Of a stretch of DNA of 12,943 nt, positions 5,404-11,829 are shown piece by piece. Positions within the stretch are counted from its first letter, which is position 1. The number at the start of each line of letters is the position of its first letter. The translations under genes and the position numbers were made by a program. Under the pieces are notes generated by a model. The model did not search any database, had not been told where the DNA came from, and was given only the letters and a program-made list of their open reading frames with translations. The DNA is from Chloroflexota bacterium (GTDB lineage: Bacteria; Chloroflexota; Limnocylindria; Limnocylindrales; CSP1-4), in contig JAJYDP010000069.1 in NCBI GenBank assembly GCA_021777365.1, forward strand, positions 1 to 12,943. The letters are read 5' to 3'.

Positions 5404-6822
5404 TCACGCCTGCCAGAAGGGGACGAGGTGCCCGCGCCGCACGAACCCCTCTCGCAGCGCCCACATCGCCGTGTACGTCGCGATGATCGTGAGCTCCTCG
5501 CCGGGCGGGGTCCGGCGCAGGCCCTCGGCGACGGCATCCGCCAGGGCGGGGATCGTCGACAGCGCGGGGCGGCCGTCCGGCGGCCCCTCGAGAACCCCCG
5601 CGTACTTGAGCCGTACCGCCAGATCGGCGGCGCGGTGGCCCGAGGCGATCACCCACTCGAGGCGGCCGCAGAGCTGCTCGAAGGCGACGTCCCAGATCCA
5701 CGAGACGTCGCGGCTGTCCTGCGTGTTGTCGTTGAGCGCGAGGACGAGCCGCAGCGTGCTGCGGGTGCGGAGCAGGATCTCTGTGACCTGGTCGAAGCTG
5801 CTGGGGTTCTTCACCAGCGCGAGCAGCACCCGCCGACCATCGACCTCGAACCGCTCCAGCCGGCCGAAGGCCCCCGGCACGTCCCCCACCGCCTCCCTCA
5901 CGACGTCGGGTCGGACACCGAGACTGTACGCGGTCGCCGCCGCCGCGATCGCGTTGTACGCGTTGAAGATGCCGGGCAGCGGCACCGCGAGGGTCTGCGG
6001 CCCCCAGGGCGTCTGCAGCTTGATCGTGGAGCCCTCGAGCCCCCCGACCTCGACGTGCCACGCCGAGAGGCGGGGCGTCGGCCGGTGCCAGCCGCAGGAG
6101 GCGCACGCATAGTGCCCCAGGTGTGCGTAGAAGGAGAGGCTGTACTGGAGGTCGCTCGCACAGCGCGGGCAGCGGCGCGAGTCGGCGCTGTGCTGCAGGC
6201 GCGACCGGCCCCAGCGTCCGTCCTCCAGCCCGTAGTAGAGCACCGGGTTCGAGACGGACTCCCCGAGATAGGCCACCAGCGGGTCGTCGGCGTTGAGGAT
6301 CAGCGTCGTGGAGGCCGGGAGCCGCTGGAGCGCCGTCGCCCACAGCGACGCCACGAAATCGACCTCGAAGTAGCGGTCGAGCTGGTCGCGGAAGAGGTTC
6401 GTGATGAGGATCATCCGGGGCGCCAGCCCGTCGATCACCGCGGGCAGATGGCCTTCGTCCACCTCGAAGATCCCGATCAGGTGCTCGCTCGCCGGAAGCC
6501 GTCCCCGCCAGCTGGCCTCGGCCAGCAGCGTGGTCGTGATGCCGCGCAGCATGTTCGACCCCTCACGGTTCGTGAGTGGGGTGAGGCCGGCGCCCCGGAC
6601 CGCCGCCACGATCATCCGTGTGCTGGTGGTCTTGCCGTTCGTACCGGTGATGAGGAGCGAACCGTTCGGGATGTGCTGCGCCAGCTCACCGGCCAGCCGC
6701 GGATAGATCCGCTCGGCGACGAGACCGGGGAGCGAGGTCCCACCGCGGCCCGACCGGCGCAGCAGCCAGCGGGTCCCCTTGCCCGCCTCGAGGGCGACCA
6801 GCCCGGCGGCGTTGGGAGACAC
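5404..6822 (-). CDS. murT: Lipid II isoglutaminyl synthase, Mur ligase-like subunit MurT
   Basis: MurT uses ATP to activate the D-Glu carboxylate of lipid II and amidates it with ammonia from GatD. At 472 aa it is slightly longer than usual. Domains: N-terminal segment, Mur ligase ATP-binding domain with P-loop GTNGKTT (about 60-66), FEVDEGHLP (about 120), ILNADDPLVA (about 176), then a four-Cys zinc ribbon inserted in the middle domain (CPRC at about 218-221 and CASCGW at about 240-243), which is diagnostic for MurT. The C-terminal domain (DUF1727-type) has VKNPSSFDQ and NDNTQDSRDVSWIWD (about 363-377); an Asp of this region is reported to complete the GatD catalytic triad. The start is GTG at 6822, 16 bp after the methyltransferase stop, with only a weak Shine-Dalgarno. 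Confidence 0.94.
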   Translation of the reverse strand: MSPNAAGLVALEAGKGTRWLLRRSGRGGTSLPGLVAERIYPRLAGELAQHIPNGSLLITGTNGKTTSTRMIVAAVRGAGLTPLTNREGSNMLRGITTTLLAEASWRGRLPASEHLIGIFEVDEGHLPAVIDGLAPRMILITNLFRDQLDRYFEVDFVASLWATALQRLPASTTLILNADDPLVAYLGESVSNPVLYYGLEDGRWGRSRLQHSADSRRCPRCASDLQYSLSFYAHLGHYACASCGWHRPTPRLSAWHVEVGGLEGSTIKLQTPWGPQTLAVPLPGIFNAYNAIAAAATAYSLGVRPDVVREAVGDVPGAFGRLERFEVDGRRVLLALVKNPSSFDQVTEILLRTRSTLRLVLALNDNTQDSRDVSWIWDVAFEQLCGRLEWVIASGHRAADLAVRLKYAGVLEGPPDGRPALSTIPALADAVAEGLRRTPPGEELTIIATYTAMWALREGFVRRGHLVPFWQA

Positions 6823-6838
6823 GGACCGACAGCCCCGC

Positions 6839-7777
6839 TCAGGCGCGCTTCTGCGCGAGGAGCGAGATCCAGTACGGACGCACGATCATCTCGAGGACTC
6901 CGCACTGCTGGGCGAAGGGGAGCCGCTTGACGCGCCGGACGAACCCCGGGCTGGCCGAGTGCTCGGCCACATCGAGCGGGATCTCCTGGTCGTAGTAGTC
7001 GGTGAGGCGCAGCACCGCCATGCCGTTCGCCTCGAGCCACGCCACGATGTCGGCGAGCTGCAGGTGGTTCTCCCAGACGTGGAGGAACTCGTCCACCACC
7101 CAGTCGTCATCGTGGAGGTCGACCGGCGGCGCCGTGTAGTAGTTCTTGAAGTTGCGGTCCCCGGTGGCCCATTCCCGCACGATCGTGAGCTTGCGGTCGA
7201 AGTCGAGCGGATCGCAGTCCCAGGCCAGGGTCCGGAGCATCTCCTGCTGCACGCGGCGCTCCCAGTTGCCGTAGTAGCCGTAGATGCCGGCGCGCAGCAC
7301 GCCGCCTGGCTGCAGCGCACGGGCCAGGATTGCCACGCCCTCGGCGGGATCCGGCAGGTGGTGGATGGTGCCCCAGGAGACGATGTAGGCGAAGCGGTCC
7401 TGGTCCTCCATCTGCATGATGTCCTGGACCAGGGCGCGCGCATTCGGCACGTGCTCCGCCGCCAGCGTCGCGTTGGCGCGCTGGACCGACACCGGTGACA
7501 GGTCGTAGCCGAGGAACCTCGTGTCGGGGAACTCCTGCGCGTAGTCGAGCATCATCAGCCCGGTGCCGCAGGCGAAGTCGCCGAACTCCTGCCCTCTCGC
7601 GTCGACGCCCATCTGCTCGAGGAAGCGCCGGACGTAGGCCGCGTGGTTGCGGTACGTGTGCTTCCGCTGGGCGGGCGGGAAAGGATGCTGACGGTACATC
7701 TCCCGGACGCGCGCGATGATCTCGTCCCGCGTGACCGCCTGGTCGCTCGGGGGCACAGATCGCGAGCCGGCGGTCAT
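6839..7777 (-). CDS. Class I SAM-dependent methyltransferase
   Basis: A 312-aa Rossmann-fold methyltransferase. After an N-terminal helix-rich cap (REMYRQHPFPPAQ, about 26-38), motif I is EFGDFACGTG (about 64-73) for S-adenosylmethionine binding, motif II is LGYDLSP (Asp about 92), followed by ALVQDIMQME and SWGTIHHLPDP (about 134-144), then LQPGGV (about 156). A long C-terminal part (YYTAPPVDLHDDDWVVDEF) probably forms the substrate pocket. The substrate is not identifiable. ATG at 7777 has a good Shine-Dalgarno (GGGAGG about 10 bases upstream). It is the first gene of the operon with murT and gatD, so a role linked to envelope metabolism is possible, but this is inferred from context alone. 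Confidence 0.88.
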   Translation of the reverse strand: MTAGSRSVPPSDQAVTRDEIIARVREMYRQHPFPPAQRKHTYRNHAAYVRRFLEQMGVDARGQEFGDFACGTGLMMLDYAQEFPDTRFLGYDLSPVSVQRANATLAAEHVPNARALVQDIMQMEDQDRFAYIVSWGTIHHLPDPAEGVAILARALQPGGVLRAGIYGYYGNWERRVQQEMLRTLAWDCDPLDFDRKLTIVREWATGDRNFKNYYTAPPVDLHDDDWVVDEFLHVWENHLQLADIVAWLEANGMAVLRLTDYYDQEIPLDVAEHSASPGFVRRVKRLPFAQQCGVLEMIVRPYWISLLAQKRA

Positions 7778-7874
7778 CTGCCGCTCCCTCCCGCCAGCGC
7801 ACATCCAGGCCTGCTGCCCCGTCCTGCTGGCGCCCGGACCACCGCCACCACCTCCCCAACGTGCCGGCGCGGCC

Positions 7875-7903
7875 ACCGTACTGAGCGGCCCGCGCCGTGT
7901 CAA
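7875..7903 (-). promoter_or_regulatory. Promoter of the methyltransferase-murT-gatD operon
   Basis: On the minus strand a perfect -35 TTGACA (7898-7903) is followed by exactly 17 bp and TACGGT (7875-7880), which keeps the key TAnnnT of a -10 box. Transcription would begin around 7868, leaving a leader of about 90 bases before the ATG at 7777. This is the best promoter in the window. Confidence 0.65.
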
Positions 7904-7908
7904 GGTTG

Positions 7909-7937
7909 GGGGCTCGACTGTTGTGGGGCTCGACTGT
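7909..7937. repeat. 13-bp direct repeat upstream of the operon promoter
   Basis: GGGGCTCGACTGT occurs at 7909-7921 and again at 7925-7937, a 16-bp period. The nearer copy ends 5 bp from the -35 box of the leftward promoter. Paired direct repeats in this position are typical of activator sites, for example response-regulator boxes. No regulator can be named. Confidence 0.6.
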
Positions 7938-8003
7938 GGGGGGTCCGGAGGATCCCATCCACGTCCGCTGGCTGGAGCGTCGCGCCGCCTCCGCAGCCAG
8001 GGA

Positions 8004-8038
8004 GCCCCCGGCGGCGGGGGCCGCGGATGCCCCCGCCG
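8004..8038. other. Two mutually exclusive GC hairpins
   Basis: GCCCCCG (8004-8010) pairs with CGGGGGC (8015-8021) over a 4-base loop. The same right arm is also part of CGGCGGGGGC (8012-8021), which pairs perfectly with GCCCCCGCCG (8029-8038) over a 7-base loop. The two hairpins cannot form together. No T-tract follows on either strand. Confidence 0.5.
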
Positions 8039-8082
8039 ATGCTCTACCCTGTGCACCGTAGACCTGCTCGAAGGAGACCGCG

Positions 8083-8139
8083 GTGGCCAAGGACAAGAAG
8101 CCGAAGAACAAGCCGGGGAAGGGCAAGAAGGGCAAGTAG
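8083..8139 (+). CDS. Lysine-rich 18-aa micro-ORF
   Basis: GTG at 8083 is preceded by an ideal Shine-Dalgarno AAGGAG (8071-8076) at a spacing of 6. Nineteen codons including TAG follow. The peptide begins MAKDKKPKNK and ends KGKKGK; nine of 18 residues are Lys, all encoded by AAG, with only one acidic residue. There is no hydrophobic segment, so it should be soluble and disordered; nucleic acid or ribosome binding is a possible role (inference). A strong hairpin (8162-8193) follows 22 bases after the stop, so SD, ORF and hairpin form a compact unit. It is too short for standard gene callers. I am fairly confident that it is translated, but the role is unknown. Confidence 0.6.
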   Translation: MAKDKKPKNKPGKGKKGK

Positions 8140-8161
8140 CTCGCGCGACGCACGACGTGCC

Positions 8162-8193
8162 CGATGGCCCCGGACAGCCGACCGGGGCCATCG
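8162..8193 (+). terminator. 12-bp perfect hairpin after the micro-ORF (terminator-like)
   Basis: CGATGGCCCCGG (8162-8173) pairs perfectly with CCGGGGCCATCG (8182-8193) over an 8-base loop. No run of T follows, so it is not a classical intrinsic terminator, but T-poor hairpins are common at 3' ends in high-GC genomes. It ends 20 bases before the ATG of the lipoprotein gene, so it could also be a leader structure for that gene. Confidence 0.6.
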
Positions 8194-8213
8194 CTGTCGA
8201 TCGGGCGCACCGA

Positions 8214-9269
8214 ATGGGCCTGCCAGCGCGTCCCTGGGCCGGCGTCGCGTCGGTCCTGGGCCTTGCCGCTCTTGTGCTGCTCGGCTGCGGCTCCCTCCCT
8301 GCCCCCAGCGGCGCGGCCAGCGCGTCACCGGTGGCCAGGCCGACGGCCGGGGCCGCCGCGAGCGCGGCGGTGGATCAGGACGGCAACGCCACACCGCCCA
8401 GCCCGGGCGAGGTCCTTCCCGCTCCCGCGCCGACGACCCGTTCCGCTGTGGCTGGCGGTGGTCGGCTGCCCGGCGAACCCGACCCCCGCCTCACCCCAGG
8501 GGCGTTCAACCCGGCCGTTACGCAGGCCTCGATCGGCTCCACGATCTGCGTCTCAGGCTGGACGGCCACCGTGCGTCCGCCGCCCAGCTACACGTCCGCC
8601 CTCAAGGTCCAGCAGATCGGCGAGTACGGCTATACAACCACGTCGACGGCCGTCTACGAAGAGGACCACCTCATCCCGCTCGAGCTCGGGGGCGCCCCGA
8701 GCGACCCGCGCAACCTCTGGCCGGAGCCGTACTCCGTCAACCTCGCCGACGGCACGCCGGTCGGGGCGCGGGTCAAGGACGCCTACGAAACGCTGCTCAG
8801 GCAAGCGGTCTGCGCGGGGACGATCAGCCTGGCGGCGGCGCGCGCTCGCATCGGCGACCAGTGGGTCCACTCCTACCTCGGCATCCCCATGGCCTCCACT
8901 CCCACGCCCACGCCCGCAACGCTCTCGGCAGCCCCAGGGGCGCGGGCCACGCCGCGGCCCACGATAGCCGCCGGTCGCCTCACCGTGACCCTGACCGCGG
9001 TGCCAACCTCCGTGCCCGCCGGGTCGAGCGCGACCGTCGCCGCCCGTTCTCTCCCCGCCGCCGTCTGCACGATCACCCTCACACTGCCGTCGGGGCGGAT
9101 CTCCACGGTCGCCGCGCTGCTCCAGTCGCACTCCGCAGACGCCAGCGGCGCCGTCTCCTGGACCTGGACGATCACCGCCAACACGAAGCCCGGGACCGCG
9201 ACGGTGACCGTGCACTGCGAAGCGAACGGAGCCTCGGCGACGGCGTCCCATCCGTTCGCCATCACCTGA
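8214..9269 (+). CDS. Secreted lipoprotein with HNH-like domain and C-terminal Ig-like domain
   Basis: A 351-aa exported protein. Residues 1-24 form a signal peptide ending in lipobox LLGC, with Cys25 the likely lipidation site. A Pro/Ala/Ser-rich linker runs to about 85. A globular domain follows (about 88-222): RLTPGAFNPAVTQASIGSTI, CVSGWTATVRPP, then YEEDHLIPLELGG (Asp151-His152) and RNLWPEPY (Asn167). DH plus N with this spacing resembles the HNH/His-Me nuclease core, so a surface nuclease is possible, but the last catalytic His is not obvious. Cys112 and Cys200 could pair. After a TPTPTP linker (about 229-236) comes an Ig-like beta domain (about 255-351) with Cys285/Cys335. ATG at 8214 lacks a Shine-Dalgarno and lies 20 bases after the hairpin. 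Convergent to the E2 gene. Confidence 0.8.
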   Translation: MGLPARPWAGVASVLGLAALVLLGCGSLPAPSGAASASPVARPTAGAAASAAVDQDGNATPPSPGEVLPAPAPTTRSAVAGGGRLPGEPDPRLTPGAFNPAVTQASIGSTICVSGWTATVRPPPSYTSALKVQQIGEYGYTTTSTAVYEEDHLIPLELGGAPSDPRNLWPEPYSVNLADGTPVGARVKDAYETLLRQAVCAGTISLAAARARIGDQWVHSYLGIPMASTPTPTPATLSAAPGARATPRPTIAAGRLTVTLTAVPTSVPAGSSATVAARSLPAAVCTITLTLPSGRISTVAALLQSHSADASGAVSWTWTITANTKPGTATVTVHCEANGASATASHPFAIT

Positions 9270-9524
9270 GCGCCAGCCGCGGGGCCACCCGGCAGCAGAG
9301 CCGATCAGGCGCTGGCCAGCCGGCAGAGCGGGGCGATGCGTTCGTCCTCGACCCGCGTGCCGCCGGCACATCCCGGCGGGGGACACAGAGCCTCGCCGGC
9401 CGGCCGGAGCGGCGGCGGCGCGAGCGTGGCACCCGAGCGGCGCCAACACGACAGGGGGCCACGGTGCTGGCCGGACCTGCCTCGCAGGAGCGACTGAACA
9501 AGCAGCAGCGAACCGAGGTTGCCG

Positions 9525-10682
9525 CTACCCCCCGGTCGTGACCTGCTCAGGTTCCTGCAGCAGCCCCACCACGGTCGCCAGGAATGCCGCGGCGGGCGCC
9601 CCGTCCAGGACCCGATGGTCGAACGTCAGGCTGAGCACCATGAGTATGCGTACCGCGATAGCGCCGCCCACCACGGCGGGTCGCGGGCGGGCCCGGCCGA
9701 GCCCAAGGATGGCTGTCTGCGGTGGGTTCAACAACGGCGTGAAGGCATCGACGCCGTAGCCGCCGAGGTTGGTGACGCTGAAGATGCCGCCTTCGGTCTC
9801 CGCGGTTGCCAGCCGAGCCGTGCGCGCGCGCTCGGCCACCTCGGCGATCTCGCGGCCGAGGGCCTCGAGGCTCTTGCTGTCGGCCGCGCGGACGACCGGC
9901 ACGACCAGGCCGTCATCGAGCGCCACGGCGACGCCGATGTCGATCTGGTCAGGAAGGATCAGGCCTTCCTCGGTCCAGCGGGCACCCACCCGCGGGTGCT
10001 CACGGATGGCGAGCGCGCAGGCCCGCACCGCCGCCTCCGTGTACGAGACGCGGCGACCCCACTCGACGGTGAGCCGCTCGAGGTGCTCACCGAGCGCGGT
10101 GACGTCGGCCTCTGCGGTGAGCGTGAGCTGCGCCGTCGAGGCCAGGCCCTGGTGGAGCCGTTCGGCGATCGTGCGGCGCATCGGCGTGATCGGTTCGACG
10201 CGACCCGCGCGCGCTGCTGCGGGCGCTCCGCCCGGAGCGGGCAGTCCGCTTGCGGTCGCGCGGATGTCGGACTCGACGATACGGCCGCCGGGACCCGTGC
10301 CCACCACGGTCGCGAGGTCCACGCCCAGCTCGCGCGCCAGCCGCTTCGCGGCGGGCGACGCGGGCCCGCCCGGTTCCGCCGCGACGGCCGCGGGCGCGGC
10401 GGCTTCTGCCGCGGCAGCAGGGGCAGCAGGGGCTTCCTCGCCGGCCGCAGCCTCGATGACCACGAGGACGGCGCCCTGGGCAACCACACCGCCGGGCGCG
10501 ACGCGCAGCTCCCCGAGGCGGCCGGCGGCCGGCGCGTGAACCTCCGCGCTCATCTTCTCCACCTGGACCTCGGCGACCAGGTCGCCCTCGCGCACCGTCG
10601 CCCCGGGCTCGACGAACCAGGCGACCACGATCCCCTCCTCGGTCGTGTCTGACAGGTGGGGCATCAGGACCTGATGTGGCAT
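9525..10682 (-). CDS. Dihydrolipoamide acyltransferase (E2) of a 2-oxoacid dehydrogenase complex
   Basis: E2 is the lipoyl-bearing core that moves the acyl group from E1 to CoA. At 385 aa it has one lipoyl domain (1-80) whose lipoyl Lys is about residue 43 in EVQVEKMSAEV. An Ala/Pro-rich linker precedes the peripheral-subunit (E3/E1) binding domain (ASPAAKRLARELGVDLATVV, about 108-142). A second linker leads to the catalytic acyltransferase domain (PITPMRRTIAERL from about 165), with DHRVLDGA near the C-terminus carrying the active His (about 356) and Asp (about 360). ATG at 10682 has GGAGGAGG upstream. It is the third gene after E1-alpha and E1-beta, 111 bp downstream of the latter. Substrate could be pyruvate, acetoin or a branched 2-oxoacid. 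No E3 gene follows in the window. Confidence 0.92.
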   Translation of the reverse strand: MPHQVLMPHLSDTTEEGIVVAWFVEPGATVREGDLVAEVQVEKMSAEVHAPAAGRLGELRVAPGGVVAQGAVLVVIEAAAGEEAPAAPAAAAEAAAPAAVAAEPGGPASPAAKRLARELGVDLATVVGTGPGGRIVESDIRATASGLPAPGGAPAAARAGRVEPITPMRRTIAERLHQGLASTAQLTLTAEADVTALGEHLERLTVEWGRRVSYTEAAVRACALAIREHPRVGARWTEEGLILPDQIDIGVAVALDDGLVVPVVRAADSKSLEALGREIAEVAERARTARLATAETEGGIFSVTNLGGYGVDAFTPLLNPPQTAILGLGRARPRPAVVGGAIAVRILMVLSLTFDHRVLDGAPAAAFLATVVGLLQEPEQVTTGG

Positions 10683-10740
10683 GTGTGCCTCCTCCGACCC
10701 GCGGCCCGGGCCTCTGCTGACGCCACAGGCCAGGCGAGAC

Positions 10741-10775
10741 GGCGGGGGAGACCGGGGCGCAGGAGCTCCCCCGCC
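10741..10775. other. Intercistronic 10-bp perfect hairpin between E1-beta and E2
   Basis: GGCGGGGGAG (10741-10750) pairs with CTCCCCCGCC (10766-10775) over a 15-base loop, inside the 111-bp gap between E1-beta and E2. It has no T-tract on the minus strand. Such hairpins can stabilise or attenuate the downstream part of an operon message. Confidence 0.55.
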
Positions 10776-10793
10776 ACCCGACACGGCCTCGGG

Positions 10794-11813
10794 CTAACCC
10801 TCGACCAACTGGCGTGCCGCGGCTGCGATCTTCTCGCGGTCGGGCAGGCAGAACTGCTCCAGAGGGCGGCTGAACGGGACCGGCACGTCCGGGTAGGCCA
10901 GGCGGGCCGGCGGTGCGTCAAGATGGTCGAAGGCGCCCTCGATGGCCGCCGTGATCACCTCGCCGCTCATGCCGAAGCTTCGGTAGTCCTCGTCGACCAC
11001 CAGCAGCCGATGGGTCCGGCGCACCGACTCGACGATGGCCTCACGGTCGAGTGGAACGAGCGAGCGCAGGTCGAGCACCTCCGCTTCGATCCCCTCCTTC
11101 GCCAGGTCGCCGGCCGCGTCGAGCGCGCGATGGACCATGAGCGACACCGTGACGATCGTCACGTCCCGGCCAGCGCGCTTCACGTCGGCCTTGCCGATCG
11201 GGACGGTGTAGGCCTCCTCGGGGACCTCGCCGGTGGCGCGCGGGTTTGGCGTCATCCAGCCGAGTCCCATGATCCCCTTGTGGAAGAAGTAGAGGACCGG
11301 GTTGTCGTCCCGGATCGCGGAGATCATCAGGCCCTTGGCGTCGTAGGGCGTCGAGGGGATGACGATCTTCATGCCGGGGAGATGGGCGAAGAGGCCGTAG
11401 AGCGTCTGGGAATGCTGGGCGGCGTCGCCGTAGCCGCCGCCGATGGCGGTGGTGATGACGACGGGCACCTTGACGTTCCCGCCTGACTCGTAGTGGATCT
11501 TCGCCATGTGGTTGTAGATCTGGTCCATGCAGACGCCGAAGAAGTCGACGAACATCAGCTCGGCGATCGGCCGCATGCCGGAGATGGCGGCGCCGATGGC
11601 CGCCCCGATAAACGCCGTCTCCGAGATCGGCGTGTCCATGATCCTCGTGGGCCCGAACTTCGCGAGCAGGCCCTCGGTCGCCCCAAAGATGCCTCCGTAG
11701 ACCCCGACATCCTCGCCCATGACGAAGACGCTCGGGTCGCGCTCCATCTCCTGGGCGATCGCCTCCGAGATGGCCTTCGACGTCGTCAGCAGACGCCTGG
11801 TCTCGACAACCAT
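10794..11813 (-). CDS. 2-oxoacid (pyruvate/acetoin-type) dehydrogenase E1 component, beta subunit
   Basis: With the alpha subunit it forms the thiamine diphosphate-dependent E1 heterotetramer that decarboxylates the 2-oxoacid (or cleaves acetoin) and acylates the E2 lipoyl group. At 339 aa it has the usual length. Motifs: VFVMGEDVGVYGGIFG (about 29-44), RIMDTPISETAFIGAAIGAA (about 57-76), AELMFVDFFGVCMDQI, AAQHSQTLYGLFAHLPGMKI, PSTPYDAKGL, and the C-terminal transketolase-like domain ending in PVPFSRPLEQF. The AAQHSQ and PSTPYDAKGL blocks resemble AcoB-type sequences more than classic PdhB, but this is judged by eye. ATG at 11813 has AAGGAG 8 bases upstream, inside the 16-bp gap after E1-alpha. 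Confidence 0.92.
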   Translation of the reverse strand: MVVETRRLLTTSKAISEAIAQEMERDPSVFVMGEDVGVYGGIFGATEGLLAKFGPTRIMDTPISETAFIGAAIGAAISGMRPIAELMFVDFFGVCMDQIYNHMAKIHYESGGNVKVPVVITTAIGGGYGDAAQHSQTLYGLFAHLPGMKIVIPSTPYDAKGLMISAIRDDNPVLYFFHKGIMGLGWMTPNPRATGEVPEEAYTVPIGKADVKRAGRDVTIVTVSLMVHRALDAAGDLAKEGIEAEVLDLRSLVPLDREAIVESVRRTHRLLVVDEDYRSFGMSGEVITAAIEGAFDHLDAPPARLAYPDVPVPFSRPLEQFCLPDREKIAAAARQLVEG

Positions 11814-11829
11814 CGTGCGGCTCCTTCAG

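Larger units (their letters stand above)
7778..8082. other. Divergent intergenic region
   Basis: About 305 bp separate the methyltransferase operon (leftward) from the 18-codon ORF (rightward). It holds the leftward promoter (7875-7903), a 13-bp direct repeat (7909-7937), a 7-bp inverted repeat CTGGCTG/CAGCCAG (7968-7974 and 7994-8000), and two overlapping GC hairpins (8004-8038). For the rightward side only a poor -10-like TACCCT (8044-8049) is visible, without a matching -35. No protein-coding frame looks genuine here. Confidence 0.7.

Noticed and set aside
5338..6930. 530-codon plus-strand frame opposite murT
   Set aside because: murT has full family motifs on the minus strand; the plus frame is low-complexity Arg/Glu/Val-rich antisense.
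8150..8160. Palindrome GCACGaCGTGC
   Set aside because: Only 5-bp arms, not positioned at a visible promoter; too weak to call an operator.
9270..9524. Convergent gap with short GC palindromes (GCTGGCCAGC at 9311-9320; GTGCC-gcc-GGCAC at 9357-9369; CGCCGG-N6-CCGGCG at 9361-9378) as terminators
   Set aside because: Stems of only 5-6 bp, overlapping each other and without T-tracts; expected often by chance at this GC level. No gene is visible in the gap.
7643..9541. 632-codon plus-strand frame across the intergenic region and lipoprotein
   Set aside because: No motif, Arg/Pro-rich, and it overlaps the well-supported lipoprotein frame.
9519..10652. 377-codon plus-strand frame opposite E2
   Set aside because: Antisense shadow of a convincing E2 gene.
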